In this document: positions 9,918-18,991 of the stretch, one piece after another | Numbering within the stretch: position 1 is the first letter of the stretch | Layout: each line of letters opens with the position of its first letter | From: Chitinophagaceae bacterium | GTDB taxonomy: Bacteria > Bacteroidota > Bacteroidia > Chitinophagales > Chitinophagaceae | Length of the DNA stretch: 64,000 nucleotides | Assembly: GCA_947381435.1 (NCBI GenBank) | Contig: CANCVE010000005.1 | Coordinates: 33,474-97,473 of the forward strand | Direction of reading: 5' to 3' | The notes under the pieces: generated by a model | What the model was told of the DNA's origin: nothing | The model's database searches: none | Seen by the model: the letters and a program-made list of their open reading frames with translations, nothing else | Position numbers and translations under genes: made by a program

Positions 9918-10937
9918 TTAGTTTATCTTCGTATTGAAAATTTCCCTCCATCTTTCTGTAACGCTGTCCAAGGCTGGGGCAGTATTATTATTGAACCACG
10001 GCTGAGTAAGCATTTTTCTATACAAGCCTTCATTTTCGTCAATTTCTACAATTCTATCAACCAGTGCTTTGTAGTTAAGATTCTTAAACTCAATTTTCAT
10101 TTTTAACTCTCTGCCTAATTGTTTTACCTTTCGAACTGCTCGGTGACTTATGTTGTTATAAAATTGAGGTCTTATATCTACAAAACTCATTTGAACTTTT
10201 TGTTCTAGCTTTTGCACAATTAAAGAATAGTTGGGCTTGAGGATATCAAACGCATTTACAAAACTATTTCTATTGAAAATATCGCCAATATAAGGATCTC
10301 CACAATAAATAGGAACGCTATTTATTGTCATTGCATCGTATAGTTTTTCTGTTTGGTATCCGGGATACGAATAATTTTCAAAGGCAATGGTAAACTTATA
10401 AGGACTCAAAAATTGACGCTTCCTTTCCCAAATATCTCCTTTATAAATAGAATCTATACTTGGCATGTTATTCATTGATTTTCCCGGAGCATCCACTTTT
10501 TTGTATTTGGAAAGTTCCTTGAAAAATTGTTCACGATAAAAAACTTTGTGGCTATATAAGAAGTTGCAAAAAAGAGTTTTTGAATCTACAATTCTATCTA
10601 TTTGAAGATTATCTGGTTTAATGAAAGTTTGGGGAAATACGCCATGCCATTGTATTCTTTTGTAATTATTGTGTCCTATCTCTTCTTCGCGGGGAACACC
10701 AAACGCCCATTCACAATTGGTAAAATCGGGGGTAATATTTTCACAGTAATAAGCAATTCGAATGTAGTTACCCTGTGCCGGAATGTCATTTCCATAGGGA
10801 CCGAAGATGATAAAATCTGGATGGTCAGATTCTATAAATTCAAAATAAGTAGAAACATTATTTACATCAAAAACTTCTTTTTTAAAAGTTTCGAAGCTGA
10901 GTCCATTCTGAAAATGAAGATTAATCGTTTTTTTCAA
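9918..10937 (-). CDS. Fucosyltransferase-like glycosyltransferase family 10
   Basis: 339 residues from the start chosen here. The C-terminal half carries the GT10 signature: YKFTIAFENYSYPGYQTEKL (about 200-219), then VPIYCGDPYIGDIFNRNSFV, which in alpha-1,3/4-fucosyltransferases binds GDP-fucose. The N-terminal half has YYCENITPDFTNCEWAFGV, matching the 'F.TGEN..PDF..CDYAIGF' block. I choose the TTG at 10935-10937: it gives the start KKTINLHFQNG, like other bacterial members, and lies 7 bases after the stop of a small upstream reading frame. A longer reading from TTG at 11012 adds 25 residues that match nothing and would overlap that frame. Expected role: adding fucose or a similar deoxysugar to the surface glycan. 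Confidence 0.85.
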   Translation of the reverse strand: MKKTINLHFQNGLSFETFKKEVFDVNNVSTYFEFIESDHPDFIIFGPYGNDIPAQGNYIRIAYYCENITPDFTNCEWAFGVPREEEIGHNNYKRIQWHGVFPQTFIKPDNLQIDRIVDSKTLFCNFLYSHKVFYREQFFKELSKYKKVDAPGKSMNNMPSIDSIYKGDIWERKRQFLSPYKFTIAFENYSYPGYQTEKLYDAMTINSVPIYCGDPYIGDIFNRNSFVNAFDILKPNYSLIVQKLEQKVQMSFVDIRPQFYNNISHRAVRKVKQLGRELKMKIEFKNLNYKALVDRIVEIDENEGLYRKMLTQPWFNNNTAPALDSVTERWREIFNTKIN

Positions 10938-10944
10938 GCTTATG

Positions 10945-11115
10945 CTAATTGATAGATTTATCTGACAAACTAATTTTAGTTTTCTTCGAAATCCCAATAA
11001 ATCGTTCTTCAATTAACCAATCAAGAACTAGGCAAATAGTAATGCAATAAACATTTCGGAAATTAGCAGCAATAGCGCTCAAAGGATTTAATACATTTAT
11101 ATAGCCCTTATCCAT
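10945..11115 (-). CDS. Possible small protein of 56 residues (unrecognised)
   Basis: An ATG (11113-11115) overlaps the stop of the upstream acyltransferase gene (ATGGATAA), and the frame stays open for 56 codons, ending in TAG 7 bases before the preferred start of the GT10 gene. Such spacing is what translational coupling would look like. The peptide begins MDKGYINVLNPLSAIAAN, has a short hydrophobic run (NVYCITICLVLDWLI) and a basic end (ISKKTKIS). It matches no family I know. It may be a genuine small protein, a remnant of a lost gene or a chance frame; the case for it is its exact fit into the gap. Confidence 0.35.
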   Translation of the reverse strand: MDKGYINVLNPLSAIAANFRNVYCITICLVLDWLIEERFIGISKKTKISLSDKSIN

Positions 11116-12133
11116 TAATTATTTTTTTTCTTAATTTTAAAACAGGCTTTTCTAGTAAATAGTAAGAAACTAAAGAAACTAAATAAATGGCAACTAGATT
11201 ATAAGGAAAAGCTCGCCAAAAAACATCAAGTGTACCAATAAAAAAGAATTGCTGCCATATATAAATACTGTATGAAAGTACACCTATATGAACGAATGTT
11301 TTGCAGTTAAGTATTTGAAATATCAAACCTTTCGATAGAGAAGTGTAAGCAAATAGCAAAAATAGAATTGAAACAGAAATAATTGTATTGCCAAATGGCA
11401 ATGAAACAGGAGCTAACTTCCCATGTCCGGATAAATAAACAAACAATACTATCAATAAAACTGAAATTAATTGATAAAATGGATTTCTTAATATTTTAGC
11501 ATACAATTGAATTTTGTTTTCAAAAAACAAAATCCCTCCCCATGCACCAATTAAGATAGAATCCGAATAAGAAAAAAAGGGGGCTAGTGACAAATTGGTA
11601 AATGAGGGATATTTATATCCAATAATTCTAACAAAACATGAATAACTAATCAAAAAAAGCAATGCCAACTTTATATGTTTTTTAAACACGAATATCAAAA
11701 TTGGCCAAAAAAGGTAGAATTGTTCTTCAACAGATAAAGACCAAAAATGACCCAAAAACCAATTTCTATTTTTAGAAAAATTGGTAGTAAATGTAATTGC
11801 ATGAATAAAATCAACATTTTTCAATTGCAAATCTTCGAAATAATTCCAACAGAATATAAATGTCGTATAAAGTATAAAAACGGGTAGAATTCTAAAGGCT
11901 CTTCTTACAAAAAAATATTTAAGGTTAACCCTTCCATTAATTCGGTCTTCATTAAATAGTAGGTACGTAATTAAAAATCCACTTATAACAAAAAATATTG
12001 TAACCCCTACGTCTCCATGTTTCACCAATTCAATATAACGAGAAGGAAAACCTTTTGAAAGCCTACTGTGAGCGAGTAAAACCAATATAATTGAAACTGC
12101 TCTAAACCCGTCTAATGAAGGTATTCTATTCAT
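11108..12133 (-). CDS. Membrane acyltransferase, acyltransferase 3 family
   Basis: 341 residues, about ten membrane segments. The N-terminal signature IPSLDGFRAVSIILVLLAHS (4-23) is a textbook acyltransferase 3 start, with the arginine and histidine thought to be part of the active site. The second site is WSLSVEEQFYLFWPILIF (about 129-146), again typical. The charged loop after the third segment (RRAFRILPVFILY) is also usual. It is at the typical length for the short, stand-alone members of the family without an SGNH domain. Its start shares one base with the stop of the upstream GT2 gene (TAATG). Expected to O-acylate the glycan in the inner membrane. Confidence 0.9.
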   Translation of the reverse strand: MNRIPSLDGFRAVSIILVLLAHSRLSKGFPSRYIELVKHGDVGVTIFFVISGFLITYLLFNEDRINGRVNLKYFFVRRAFRILPVFILYTTFIFCWNYFEDLQLKNVDFIHAITFTTNFSKNRNWFLGHFWSLSVEEQFYLFWPILIFVFKKHIKLALLFLISYSCFVRIIGYKYPSFTNLSLAPFFSYSDSILIGAWGGILFFENKIQLYAKILRNPFYQLISVLLIVLFVYLSGHGKLAPVSLPFGNTIISVSILFLLFAYTSLSKGLIFQILNCKTFVHIGVLSYSIYIWQQFFFIGTLDVFWRAFPYNLVAIYLVSLVSYYLLEKPVLKLRKKIING

Positions 12134-13017
12134 TATAAAAAAGAGTATTTTTCTTCCAAGTTCAATTGGTTGATATATTTGTAAAAGTAAAAATATTTTG
12201 CTTGGACATTTTCTACTACCGCCTCTTCCTCCTTCAAATACGTTAACCGTTTCATGTAAATTTTCTTACCTATGTAAATTTTAATTTTTGACCAAAGAGA
12301 TATATCAGAAGAATCACCAGAATATTCGTACAATATTTTTCCTATTTCTCCTTCCCTCCTAAGTTCAGAATTGTTTTTTTGTGCCGAGACTGTATTAGGA
12401 TGAGAGACTGACAATGCAATATATCCAGTATAATAAATAATATTAGCTTGCAAATAGCTGATTCGCAGAGAATATTCCCAATCCATCATCACAAAATCTG
12501 TATTGTACAGACCGATATAGGCTAATGAAGTTCTTCTTATAAGCAAATGAACATCGCCAAATGTAAAAGAGGGAGTTTCCTTTTTCTTCCAGCTTTGATA
12601 ATACTCATACCTTGAATACTTTTCTATTGATTTAAAATTAGAGAGATTAGACCCTAAGTCATTTGAAATACAAACATCTATGTGGCTATTGGTTAACATA
12701 TAATTTTTACATTCCCTTATTGCAGGATAACAATATACATCATCATCAATGATTTTTTTTATGATGATCCCTTTAGCTAATAACATTGCTTTATTCCAGC
12801 CATGGGCTTGATTCTTATCAGGCTCTGAAACATATTGGTGAATTATTCCTGTTTCATATAGCTCTTGCAGGTATTCTTTTGTGCCATCTGTACTATTTCC
12901 ATCCACCACCACGATTTCTTCATCGGGTTGTATTTCTAATAAGAGTCTTTCGAGTGTAATTTTTAGGAAAGGAAGTCTATTTCTAGTAGAAAAAATATAT
13001 GAGAGGCTATAATTCAT
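12133..13017 (-). CDS. Glycosyltransferase family 2
   Basis: 294 residues. The GT-A domain begins at YSLSYIFSTRNRLPFLKITL (3-22). EEIVVVDGNSTDGTKEYL (about 33-50) is the nucleotide-binding strand and loop; KIIDDDVYCYPAI (about 88-100) holds the DxD equivalent (DDD). MMDWEYSLRISY (about 178-189) is placed where GT2 enzymes carry the ED/WE catalytic-base segment. There is no membrane segment. The gene is 7 bases from the hexapeptide acetyltransferase gene upstream and shares a base with the acyltransferase gene downstream. The family assignment is firm; the specificity is not predictable. Confidence 0.9.
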   Translation of the reverse strand: MNYSLSYIFSTRNRLPFLKITLERLLLEIQPDEEIVVVDGNSTDGTKEYLQELYETGIIHQYVSEPDKNQAHGWNKAMLLAKGIIIKKIIDDDVYCYPAIRECKNYMLTNSHIDVCISNDLGSNLSNFKSIEKYSRYEYYQSWKKKETPSFTFGDVHLLIRRTSLAYIGLYNTDFVMMDWEYSLRISYLQANIIYYTGYIALSVSHPNTVSAQKNNSELRREGEIGKILYEYSGDSSDISLWSKIKIYIGKKIYMKRLTYLKEEEAVVENVQAKYFYFYKYINQLNLEEKYSFL

Positions 13018-13024
13018 TTTCTGT

Positions 13025-13513
13025 TTAATTTTTCAATTTTTTTGCAGGAACACCAACAACTGTAGTATTCGCCTCAACATTTTTAGTGACTACACTACCC
13101 GCTCCAATTATTGCATTATCCCCAATAATAATACCAGGCAAAATTGTAGCATGTGTCCCAATCCATACATTGCTTCCGATAACGACTTTTTTTTCAATAC
13201 AAGAATTTTTATATAGTACAGCGTTTGAATCATGGGTAACACTAACTATTGAAACGTGTGATGCAATCAAAGTATTATCTCCAATTACCACCCCACCGTG
13301 CCCCCATATATGTACGAAAGCATTTATACAAACATTATTACCAATGGTAATATACTCAATACCCTCTAGCCTCACAGGAAATTGAATAAACACATTTAAG
13401 CCACATTTTTTAAATTTTGTTGTAAATTTTTTAAGTTTAATTTTATAACCTAACTTTTCAATTTTTTTTAATTGATTAGTTAATTTAAAAATAAAATACT
13501 TATATAAAATCAT
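13025..13513 (-). CDS. Hexapeptide-repeat acetyltransferase (WcaF/Maa type)
   Basis: 162 residues. From about residue 50 the sequence is a left-handed beta-helix made of hexapeptide repeats (ITIGNNVCINAFVHI, VVIGDNTLIASHVSI, VVIGSNVWIGTHATI, GIIIGDNAIIGAGSVV). The VTHDS stretch (about 113-117) contains the histidine that acts as catalytic base in this family. The C-terminal VVGVPAKKLKN is the usual end of sugar O-acetyltransferases that take acetyl from acetyl-CoA. It lies 9 bases from the ABC ATPase gene and 7 from the GT2 gene. Cytoplasmic, probably trimeric by analogy with the family, and likely the soluble O-acetylating partner to the three membrane acyltransferases of this cluster. Confidence 0.9.
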   Translation of the reverse strand: MILYKYFIFKLTNQLKKIEKLGYKIKLKKFTTKFKKCGLNVFIQFPVRLEGIEYITIGNNVCINAFVHIWGHGGVVIGDNTLIASHVSIVSVTHDSNAVLYKNSCIEKKVVIGSNVWIGTHATILPGIIIGDNAIIGAGSVVTKNVEANTTVVGVPAKKLKN

Positions 13514-13522
13514 TTTCTATTT

Positions 13523-14782
13523 TTAACTAGACCAAACCCCATTCAACACTACTTTTCCTAGTCTATTATCATAAGCTGCTCCATTTGAAAAATTTGGATC
13601 TACAGTAAATGATTCAGCTCTTTCAACCCAATCAACAAAATCGCCTGTCCTATTAAAGGCTCCTGCTGAAACAAAATAATTACCAGGTAATAGAGGAATC
13701 TTTGTTTTAAATCTTACGCTTCCATTTTCATATTCTGATACACTATAAGATTTCAATTCTGTAAAATCTCTTTGAAAAGAACTCATTGTAACATCACCTT
13801 CATCAGAATAAATCAAAATAAAAAATTCTAATGCATCCTCTTTATTAAAAACTTCAAAAGATATTTTTATATCAAATTCATCATTTATACTAACTGACTT
13901 ATTATACCCCCCTAAAATTTTAATATCATTTATTAAAATTGATTTGTTTCCAGCAATATGGGAATAATTTTTGTCTTTAACCTGTTCACTACTTTCATCA
14001 TACATGTACTTTTTAATAATTGAAGAAGTTTCGCCAATTGATTCAATAATTCCCTTTTTTAACAAAATTGATTTACCACAAAAACTCCTTACAGCTCCCA
14101 TATTATGACTCACGAACAAGACTGTGCGCCCCTCCCCTTTACTCACTTCCCCCATTTTTCCCAGACACTTCTTCTGAAATTCTGCATCACCTACTGCTAA
14201 CACCTCATCCACTATCAATATCTCACTCTCTAAGTGTGCCGCTACCGCAAAGGCAAGACGCACATACATTCCGCTGCTATAACGCTTAACCGGTGTGTCT
14301 ATGTATCTTTCTACCCCAGAAAAATCAACAATAGCATCAAAATGTTTTGTTATCTCATGCTTTCGCATACCCAATATAGCACCATTGAGATAGATATTCT
14401 CTCTACCTGTCAATTCGGGATGAAACCCTGTACCAACCTCTAACAGACTTGCAATCCTTCCTTTAACTTTAATATTACCAATAGTGGGAGAGGTAACTCT
14501 GCTAAGTACTTTTAATAGTGTACTCTTTCCTGCACCATTCCTTCCAATTATACCTACAGCATCGCCTTGGTTTATTTCGAAATTGATGTCTTTTAAACTC
14601 CAAACAATATCGCTAGTTCCTTTTGTGCTTCGATCGTTAGTTTCTCCAAGCCTCAAAAATGGATCTTCTTTACCTCTTAGTAAAGCCCACCACCTCTCAA
14701 TATCTCTAGAAATGGTACCAGTGCTAAACTCTCCTAACTGATAAGCTTTTCCAATATTTTCAGCTTTTATTGCTATGCTCAT
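13523..14782 (-). CDS. Polysaccharide ABC transporter ATPase with C-terminal sugar-binding domain (Wzt type)
   Basis: 419 residues. The nucleotide-binding domain (about 1-250) has Walker A GRNGAGKST (80-88), the ABC signature YSSGM (168-172), and Walker B ILIVDEVLAVGD (188-199), with the usual H-loop in FVSHNMGAV. The extra C-terminal domain (about 270-419) has the length and beta-rich look of the Wzt carbohydrate-binding domain, which recognises the finished, capped O-antigen before export. That would make the exporter selective for this glycan. The permease gene is upstream, but 398 bases away rather than adjacent, with a 21-base repeat array in the gap. The start ATG is clear. Strong call for the ATPase, good for the C-terminal domain. 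Confidence 0.92.
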   Translation of the reverse strand: MSIAIKAENIGKAYQLGEFSTGTISRDIERWWALLRGKEDPFLRLGETNDRSTKGTSDIVWSLKDINFEINQGDAVGIIGRNGAGKSTLLKVLSRVTSPTIGNIKVKGRIASLLEVGTGFHPELTGRENIYLNGAILGMRKHEITKHFDAIVDFSGVERYIDTPVKRYSSGMYVRLAFAVAAHLESEILIVDEVLAVGDAEFQKKCLGKMGEVSKGEGRTVLFVSHNMGAVRSFCGKSILLKKGIIESIGETSSIIKKYMYDESSEQVKDKNYSHIAGNKSILINDIKILGGYNKSVSINDEFDIKISFEVFNKEDALEFFILIYSDEGDVTMSSFQRDFTELKSYSVSEYENGSVRFKTKIPLLPGNYFVSAGAFNRTGDFVDWVERAESFTVDPNFSNGAAYDNRLGKVVLNGVWSS

Positions 14783-14969
14783 TGTGTTTAATAAATATTC
14801 CTTATTAATTAATTTTGGTTACAACTTGGTGTTTTTACACAAGGAAAACTATAATTTGTTTTCAATATCTGCGCCTTTGCTTTTTGAAACCCCTTTTTTA
14901 TTAAGTGATAAAAAGTGCAAAATCTTGTGGTTAACCCTAAAATCCCTACTCTTCTAAGCAAAATATTTC

Positions 14970-15164
14970 AATTTGGCAATCGGATTGTCCATTTTGTCAA
15001 TAATATAGTCAATGGAGTCAATCGGATTGTCAATGGGGTCAATATTATTGACAAACTCAGCAATATTATTGTCAATTAGCTCAATATTATGGTCAAATTT
15101 GTCAATCAGTTTGTATAATTTGTCAATCAGATTGCCAATTGAATCAATCGGATTGTCAATTGGT
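14970..15164. repeat. 21-base-period dyad repeat array A1 (about 9 units)
   Basis: Nine consecutive units of exactly 21 bases run from 14970 to 15158, with a fading tenth. In every unit CAAT occupies unit positions 8-11 (nine of nine), and ATTG follows after three bases in six of nine, giving the dyad CAAT-N3-ATTG. The other positions vary, with GTCAAT and ATTGTCA common. It fills the gap between the ABC permease gene, whose stop is at 15181, and the ATPase gene. The remaining stretch, 14783-14969, holds no gene and may hold a promoter for the ATPase gene, though I found no clear one. Units align by eye with no insertions. Confidence 0.85.
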
Positions 15165-15180
15165 CTATTAAGAGATTTGT

Positions 15181-16038
15181 TTAAACTGTATCTACAAAGG
15201 TTTTCTCCACTTTATTAAAGACAACCAATCCAATTAAGAAAAGTACTAAACTGGCTACTACACTATATAGAAAAGCTCCAACAAAGAACTCACCTTTACC
15301 AGTAAACCCATATCTAAATGTTTCTATAAGCCCACTCAGTGGATTAAGGCTAATGTAAACTCGATATTTTGCTGGTGCAGCAGAAAGTGGATAGATGATT
15401 GGGGTGGCATACATTAATAATTGTACACCAAAAGTTACTAAGAAAACCAAATCTCGGTACTTGGTAGTAAGTGCTGTAATGATGAGACCAATTCCTAACC
15501 CAAGAATGGCCATAAATGCCAGAATTAAAGGAAAAAGTAGCGCATATAAATTTGGATGAATACTATTGCCTTTAATCGTAAAATAAACCATCATTAATAT
15601 AAACAGTACAAACTGTACCCCAAACTTGATTAGGTTTGAAAAAACAATACTCAAGGGCATAATCAACCTTGGGAAATAGACCTTACCAAAAATGTTTGCA
15701 TTATCTCTAAATACAGTAGACGTTTTATTTAAACAATCTGAGAAATAGTTCCACGCGATGTTTCCAGTTAAATAAAATAGCGGCGCAGGAACATCGTCGG
15801 TAGAAATTTTAGCCAATCTACTGAATATGATGGTGAACGTTATGGTGGTAAAAATGGGTTGAATAAAAAACCAAAGCGGTCCAAAAATGGTTTGTTTGTA
15901 AAAGGAAACAAAATCTCTACGAACCAATAACCACAATAAATCTCGATAATTCCATACATCTTTCAAATGAAGATTAAATAGGCTATCCTGCGGTTTTATT
16001 TCCATATCCCATTCTTGGGAAGAAGCTGTAATACTCAT
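15181..16038 (-). CDS. Polysaccharide ABC transporter permease (Wzm/TagG type)
   Basis: 285 residues with about six membrane segments, the standard architecture of ABC-2 permeases for polysaccharides. The N-terminal cytoplasmic helix is followed by WNYRDLLWLLVRRDFVSFYK (about 30-49), the amphipathic interface with the ATPase. FGPLWFFIQPIFTTITFTII (about 52-71) is the 'GPLW..I.P' block typical of the Wzm/TagG/KpsM family. Near the end, NPLSGLIETFRYGF (about 231-244) is the family's other conserved block. It exports lipid-linked glycan from the cytoplasm with the ATPase downstream. The stop is directly beside the repeat array A1. It lies 2 bases from the asparagine synthase-glycosyltransferase gene. 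Confidence 0.93.
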   Translation of the reverse strand: MSITASSQEWDMEIKPQDSLFNLHLKDVWNYRDLLWLLVRRDFVSFYKQTIFGPLWFFIQPIFTTITFTIIFSRLAKISTDDVPAPLFYLTGNIAWNYFSDCLNKTSTVFRDNANIFGKVYFPRLIMPLSIVFSNLIKFGVQFVLFILMMVYFTIKGNSIHPNLYALLFPLILAFMAILGLGIGLIITALTTKYRDLVFLVTFGVQLLMYATPIIYPLSAAPAKYRVYISLNPLSGLIETFRYGFTGKGEFFVGAFLYSVVASLVLFLIGLVVFNKVEKTFVDTV

Positions 16039-16040
16039 AA

Positions 16041-18947
16041 TTAATGTACTAATTGAGTTTTAAGGTTTTTTTGAAAAACTGGGAATCCGAAATAACCATC
16101 AACTTTATTTTGAAGTTGCTGTTTTTGAGATGGAGTATAGCTATCTCCCGCAAGTACTTTAAGTATAGTGGCAATCATTTCTTCCTTGTCATCGGGATTA
16201 ACTAACATTCCTAGTTCCCCATTTTTTAAAGCATCCACACTTCCATCCTGATTGCCTGCAATTACAGGTAATCCACATGCCATAGCTTCTATAAATACAA
16301 TCCCGAAGCCTTCTTTTTTACTAGGCATTACAAAAACATCGGCTAGTTGATAATGATCAGATATTTCTTCATCTGCTATAAAACCAACTAAAAAAACATG
16401 CTTTTCAAGTTTGAATTGACTTATTAAACTTGTGAGTCTATTTTTCTCCAATTCATCGGGTTTTCCAGCAATCAAATACTTTACACTTGGATAACTTTTA
16501 ATTATTTCTGGTAATACAGATATTACTTTATCATAGCCTTTATACTTCTCTGTATAGGAAAGCCTTGTAAGCGTTAAAATTATTTTTTCATTTGGGCTAA
16601 TATCATATCTATCCAATAAATAATTCGGCTTGATAAACTTTTTAGGAAATTTAAAAAATGGGTCAATTGTATTGTGAAATATGGATACTTTTCGAGGTGC
16701 TACATTATTTACCTCGATTAGTTTTTGTTTTGTGTAATTACTAACGGCCAAAATAACGTCGCATCTTTCAAGTATTTTTTTTTTAAGACCGGATAAATTT
16801 CCCCAAACTTCAATGCCGTGCGCAACTAAATAAACTTTTATCGAAGGATTAAAAAATTTAATTAATATACCAAATAAGGCAAGGTTAACATGCCCTAATA
16901 TAACTTGGTTGTATTTATGGGCAGATCGTAATTCATTCCAAACAAAGGAAAGTTTATTTTTTTTATACAATCTATAATTATCAGCCCTGAAATAATCTGT
17001 CTCAACTTCTTTATCATACATCGATGCAGCATCAGCAATTATCAAAGAATCTTGTTCTAGCGTAGATAAGCCACACAAAAAAGCTCTATTAAACTTTTCA
17101 ATCCCGCCCATTGTTGCAAACGTGCTAGTGTTGTAAAAGCAAACTCGATCAAATTTTTTAGGCAGAAATATGAAATTCTTCGGATTGGTAGTTGCAAGAA
17201 GGTAAGTCCAATATCTGCTCCAATGTATTAAAGAGTTATTTAAATCACTATACTTTTTCTCAAATACAGAACCCCTATCCAATGGTACTACGTGATTAAT
17301 CCACTTGGTAAAAGGAAAAGTAAACCCTTGCTTTTTTCTATTCCATATTGCAGAAGGAAGTATATCTTGAAAAGCTTGAATTAATAAATATTTAGGTCGC
17401 TTATTTAAAGAAAACTTAACGGATGGAGCAATAGAATTACAAGCTTCTATTACTTCTTTATCTAAAAATGGGACTCGCACTTCAATGCCGTGCCACATAC
17501 TCATGCAATCAGTATCCTTTAGCAATTGGTTTTGCATATACAAATGTTCCTCTAAATATGCAGCTTCCTGAATTTCAGACTTACTATCAAGCGGTGCTAT
17601 TGTTACACATTTTAATACTCGTAATACTTTTTCAAGTGGAATATTTAATAAAGTAGAAATTCTAAGCGGACTATAAATCCCCCTGTAGAATAAATACTTA
17701 TTTAATAAAGTATTATCTTTTAAATAGGAAATTCTTTTTAGCTTATCGTTTGGAAAATAATTAGTGGCGGCTAGTACAAAGGAAGGCAAATAAGCAAGTT
17801 TTTTCAAAAGTTGACTTCGTTTTGCAGAATCATATCCACCTAAAAGTTCGTCTGCACCAAGTCCACTCAAAACGGCAGTTAACCCGTATTGTTTTGCGAA
17901 CTTGCATATAAAATAACTATTAATTCCATCAATTGAGGGCTGATCCATTGCCTCCATTATTTGATCAAACTCATCACGAAACATTTGATTCGTTACTAAA
18001 AAAGAATGATGTTCTACATTGGTTTGTTCTATCACCATTTTTTGATAAATCTCCTCAGAAAAATCCTGCTCTTCGAATACTATTGAAAGTGTTTTTATTT
18101 TCGAATTTGCAAACTTTGATGCTAATATCGTTATAATGCTTGAATCTATTCCTCCACTAAGAAATACCCCAATAGGTGCATCAGAGACTAGGTGTCTTTC
18201 TATCGCCCTCTCTACTTTATCTCTTAGAAGTTTAATTGCAGATTCAGTGGTCACCACCGAATCTGTATATTTAGAAATAAAGAATGGGGTAATTTGTATA
18301 GACAAATTCTTTAAATCAACTATTGCAAAACAACCCTTTGGAAGAAGTTGTACATTCTGGAGTGTAGTAAAAGGCTCAGGTAAATGACCATAGGCGAGAA
18401 ACGGAATTTTCCAATCTATATTTTCCTCCCAATTTGGTTTTAGGGCTTTAAAAGCTCGTATCTCAGAAGCAAACAAAAACTGTTTATCAGTTAAATTATA
18501 ATAGAGAGGCTTTATACCAGCGTAATCTCTAGCCAATATTAATTCACTCTTACCAGAATCCCACAATGCCAACGCAAACATTCCATTGAAACGCTCAAAA
18601 CATTTTGTACCCCAATGTATATAAGCGTTTATAATTACTTCTGTGTCTGTTTTAGTAATGAACGTAAAACCTTCCTTTTCAAGTTCATGCTTAATTTGAA
18701 GAAAATTATAAATTTCTCCATTGAAAACAATACTAACAGCTTCGTCTTTTGAAAACATTGGTTGATGTCCAGCGCTAGTTAGGTCTATAAGTGCAAGTCG
18801 TCTATGCCCTAGTGCCAATCCAATTTTTTCATCCACAAAAATACCAGAATCATCAGGACCTCCTCTGTGCATAGCATCCCTCATCAGAAGTATATCTTCT
18901 GTTAAAGAGTTAGATGTATGATTAATAATGCCTGCAATTCTGCACAT
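16041..18947 (-). CDS. Asparagine synthase (AsnB type) fused to a GT4 glycosyltransferase
   Basis: 968 residues in one open frame. Residues 1-580 are a class II amidotransferase: Cys2 is the glutaminase nucleophile, RGGPDDSG (28-35) and NGEIYN (76-81) are glutaminase motifs, SGGIDSS (264-270) is the ATP-pyrophosphatase loop, and GADELLGGY (364-372) is present. The AsnB part ends normally (HWSRYWTYLL, about 575-584). From about 590 a complete GT4 enzyme follows: a glycine-rich loop at TMGGIEKF, a donor domain at IILTLTRLSYTEKYKGYDKV and an E-x7-E site in EGFGIVFIE. Such amidotransferases in sugar clusters often make amides of uronic acids; here the domain is fused to a sugar transferase. Upstream gap 44 bases, downstream 2. 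Confidence 0.9.
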   Translation of the reverse strand: MCRIAGIINHTSNSLTEDILLMRDAMHRGGPDDSGIFVDEKIGLALGHRRLALIDLTSAGHQPMFSKDEAVSIVFNGEIYNFLQIKHELEKEGFTFITKTDTEVIINAYIHWGTKCFERFNGMFALALWDSGKSELILARDYAGIKPLYYNLTDKQFLFASEIRAFKALKPNWEENIDWKIPFLAYGHLPEPFTTLQNVQLLPKGCFAIVDLKNLSIQITPFFISKYTDSVVTTESAIKLLRDKVERAIERHLVSDAPIGVFLSGGIDSSIITILASKFANSKIKTLSIVFEEQDFSEEIYQKMVIEQTNVEHHSFLVTNQMFRDEFDQIMEAMDQPSIDGINSYFICKFAKQYGLTAVLSGLGADELLGGYDSAKRSQLLKKLAYLPSFVLAATNYFPNDKLKRISYLKDNTLLNKYLFYRGIYSPLRISTLLNIPLEKVLRVLKCVTIAPLDSKSEIQEAAYLEEHLYMQNQLLKDTDCMSMWHGIEVRVPFLDKEVIEACNSIAPSVKFSLNKRPKYLLIQAFQDILPSAIWNRKKQGFTFPFTKWINHVVPLDRGSVFEKKYSDLNNSLIHWSRYWTYLLATTNPKNFIFLPKKFDRVCFYNTSTFATMGGIEKFNRAFLCGLSTLEQDSLIIADAASMYDKEVETDYFRADNYRLYKKNKLSFVWNELRSAHKYNQVILGHVNLALFGILIKFFNPSIKVYLVAHGIEVWGNLSGLKKKILERCDVILAVSNYTKQKLIEVNNVAPRKVSIFHNTIDPFFKFPKKFIKPNYLLDRYDISPNEKIILTLTRLSYTEKYKGYDKVISVLPEIIKSYPSVKYLIAGKPDELEKNRLTSLISQFKLEKHVFLVGFIADEEISDHYQLADVFVMPSKKEGFGIVFIEAMACGLPVIAGNQDGSVDALKNGELGMLVNPDDKEEMIATILKVLAGDSYTPSQKQQLQNKVDGYFGFPVFQKNLKTQLVH

Positions 18948-18991
18948 AAGAGGAAGGTGGGGTAGTTTGGCAGAAAAACTTCAAAGAATAT

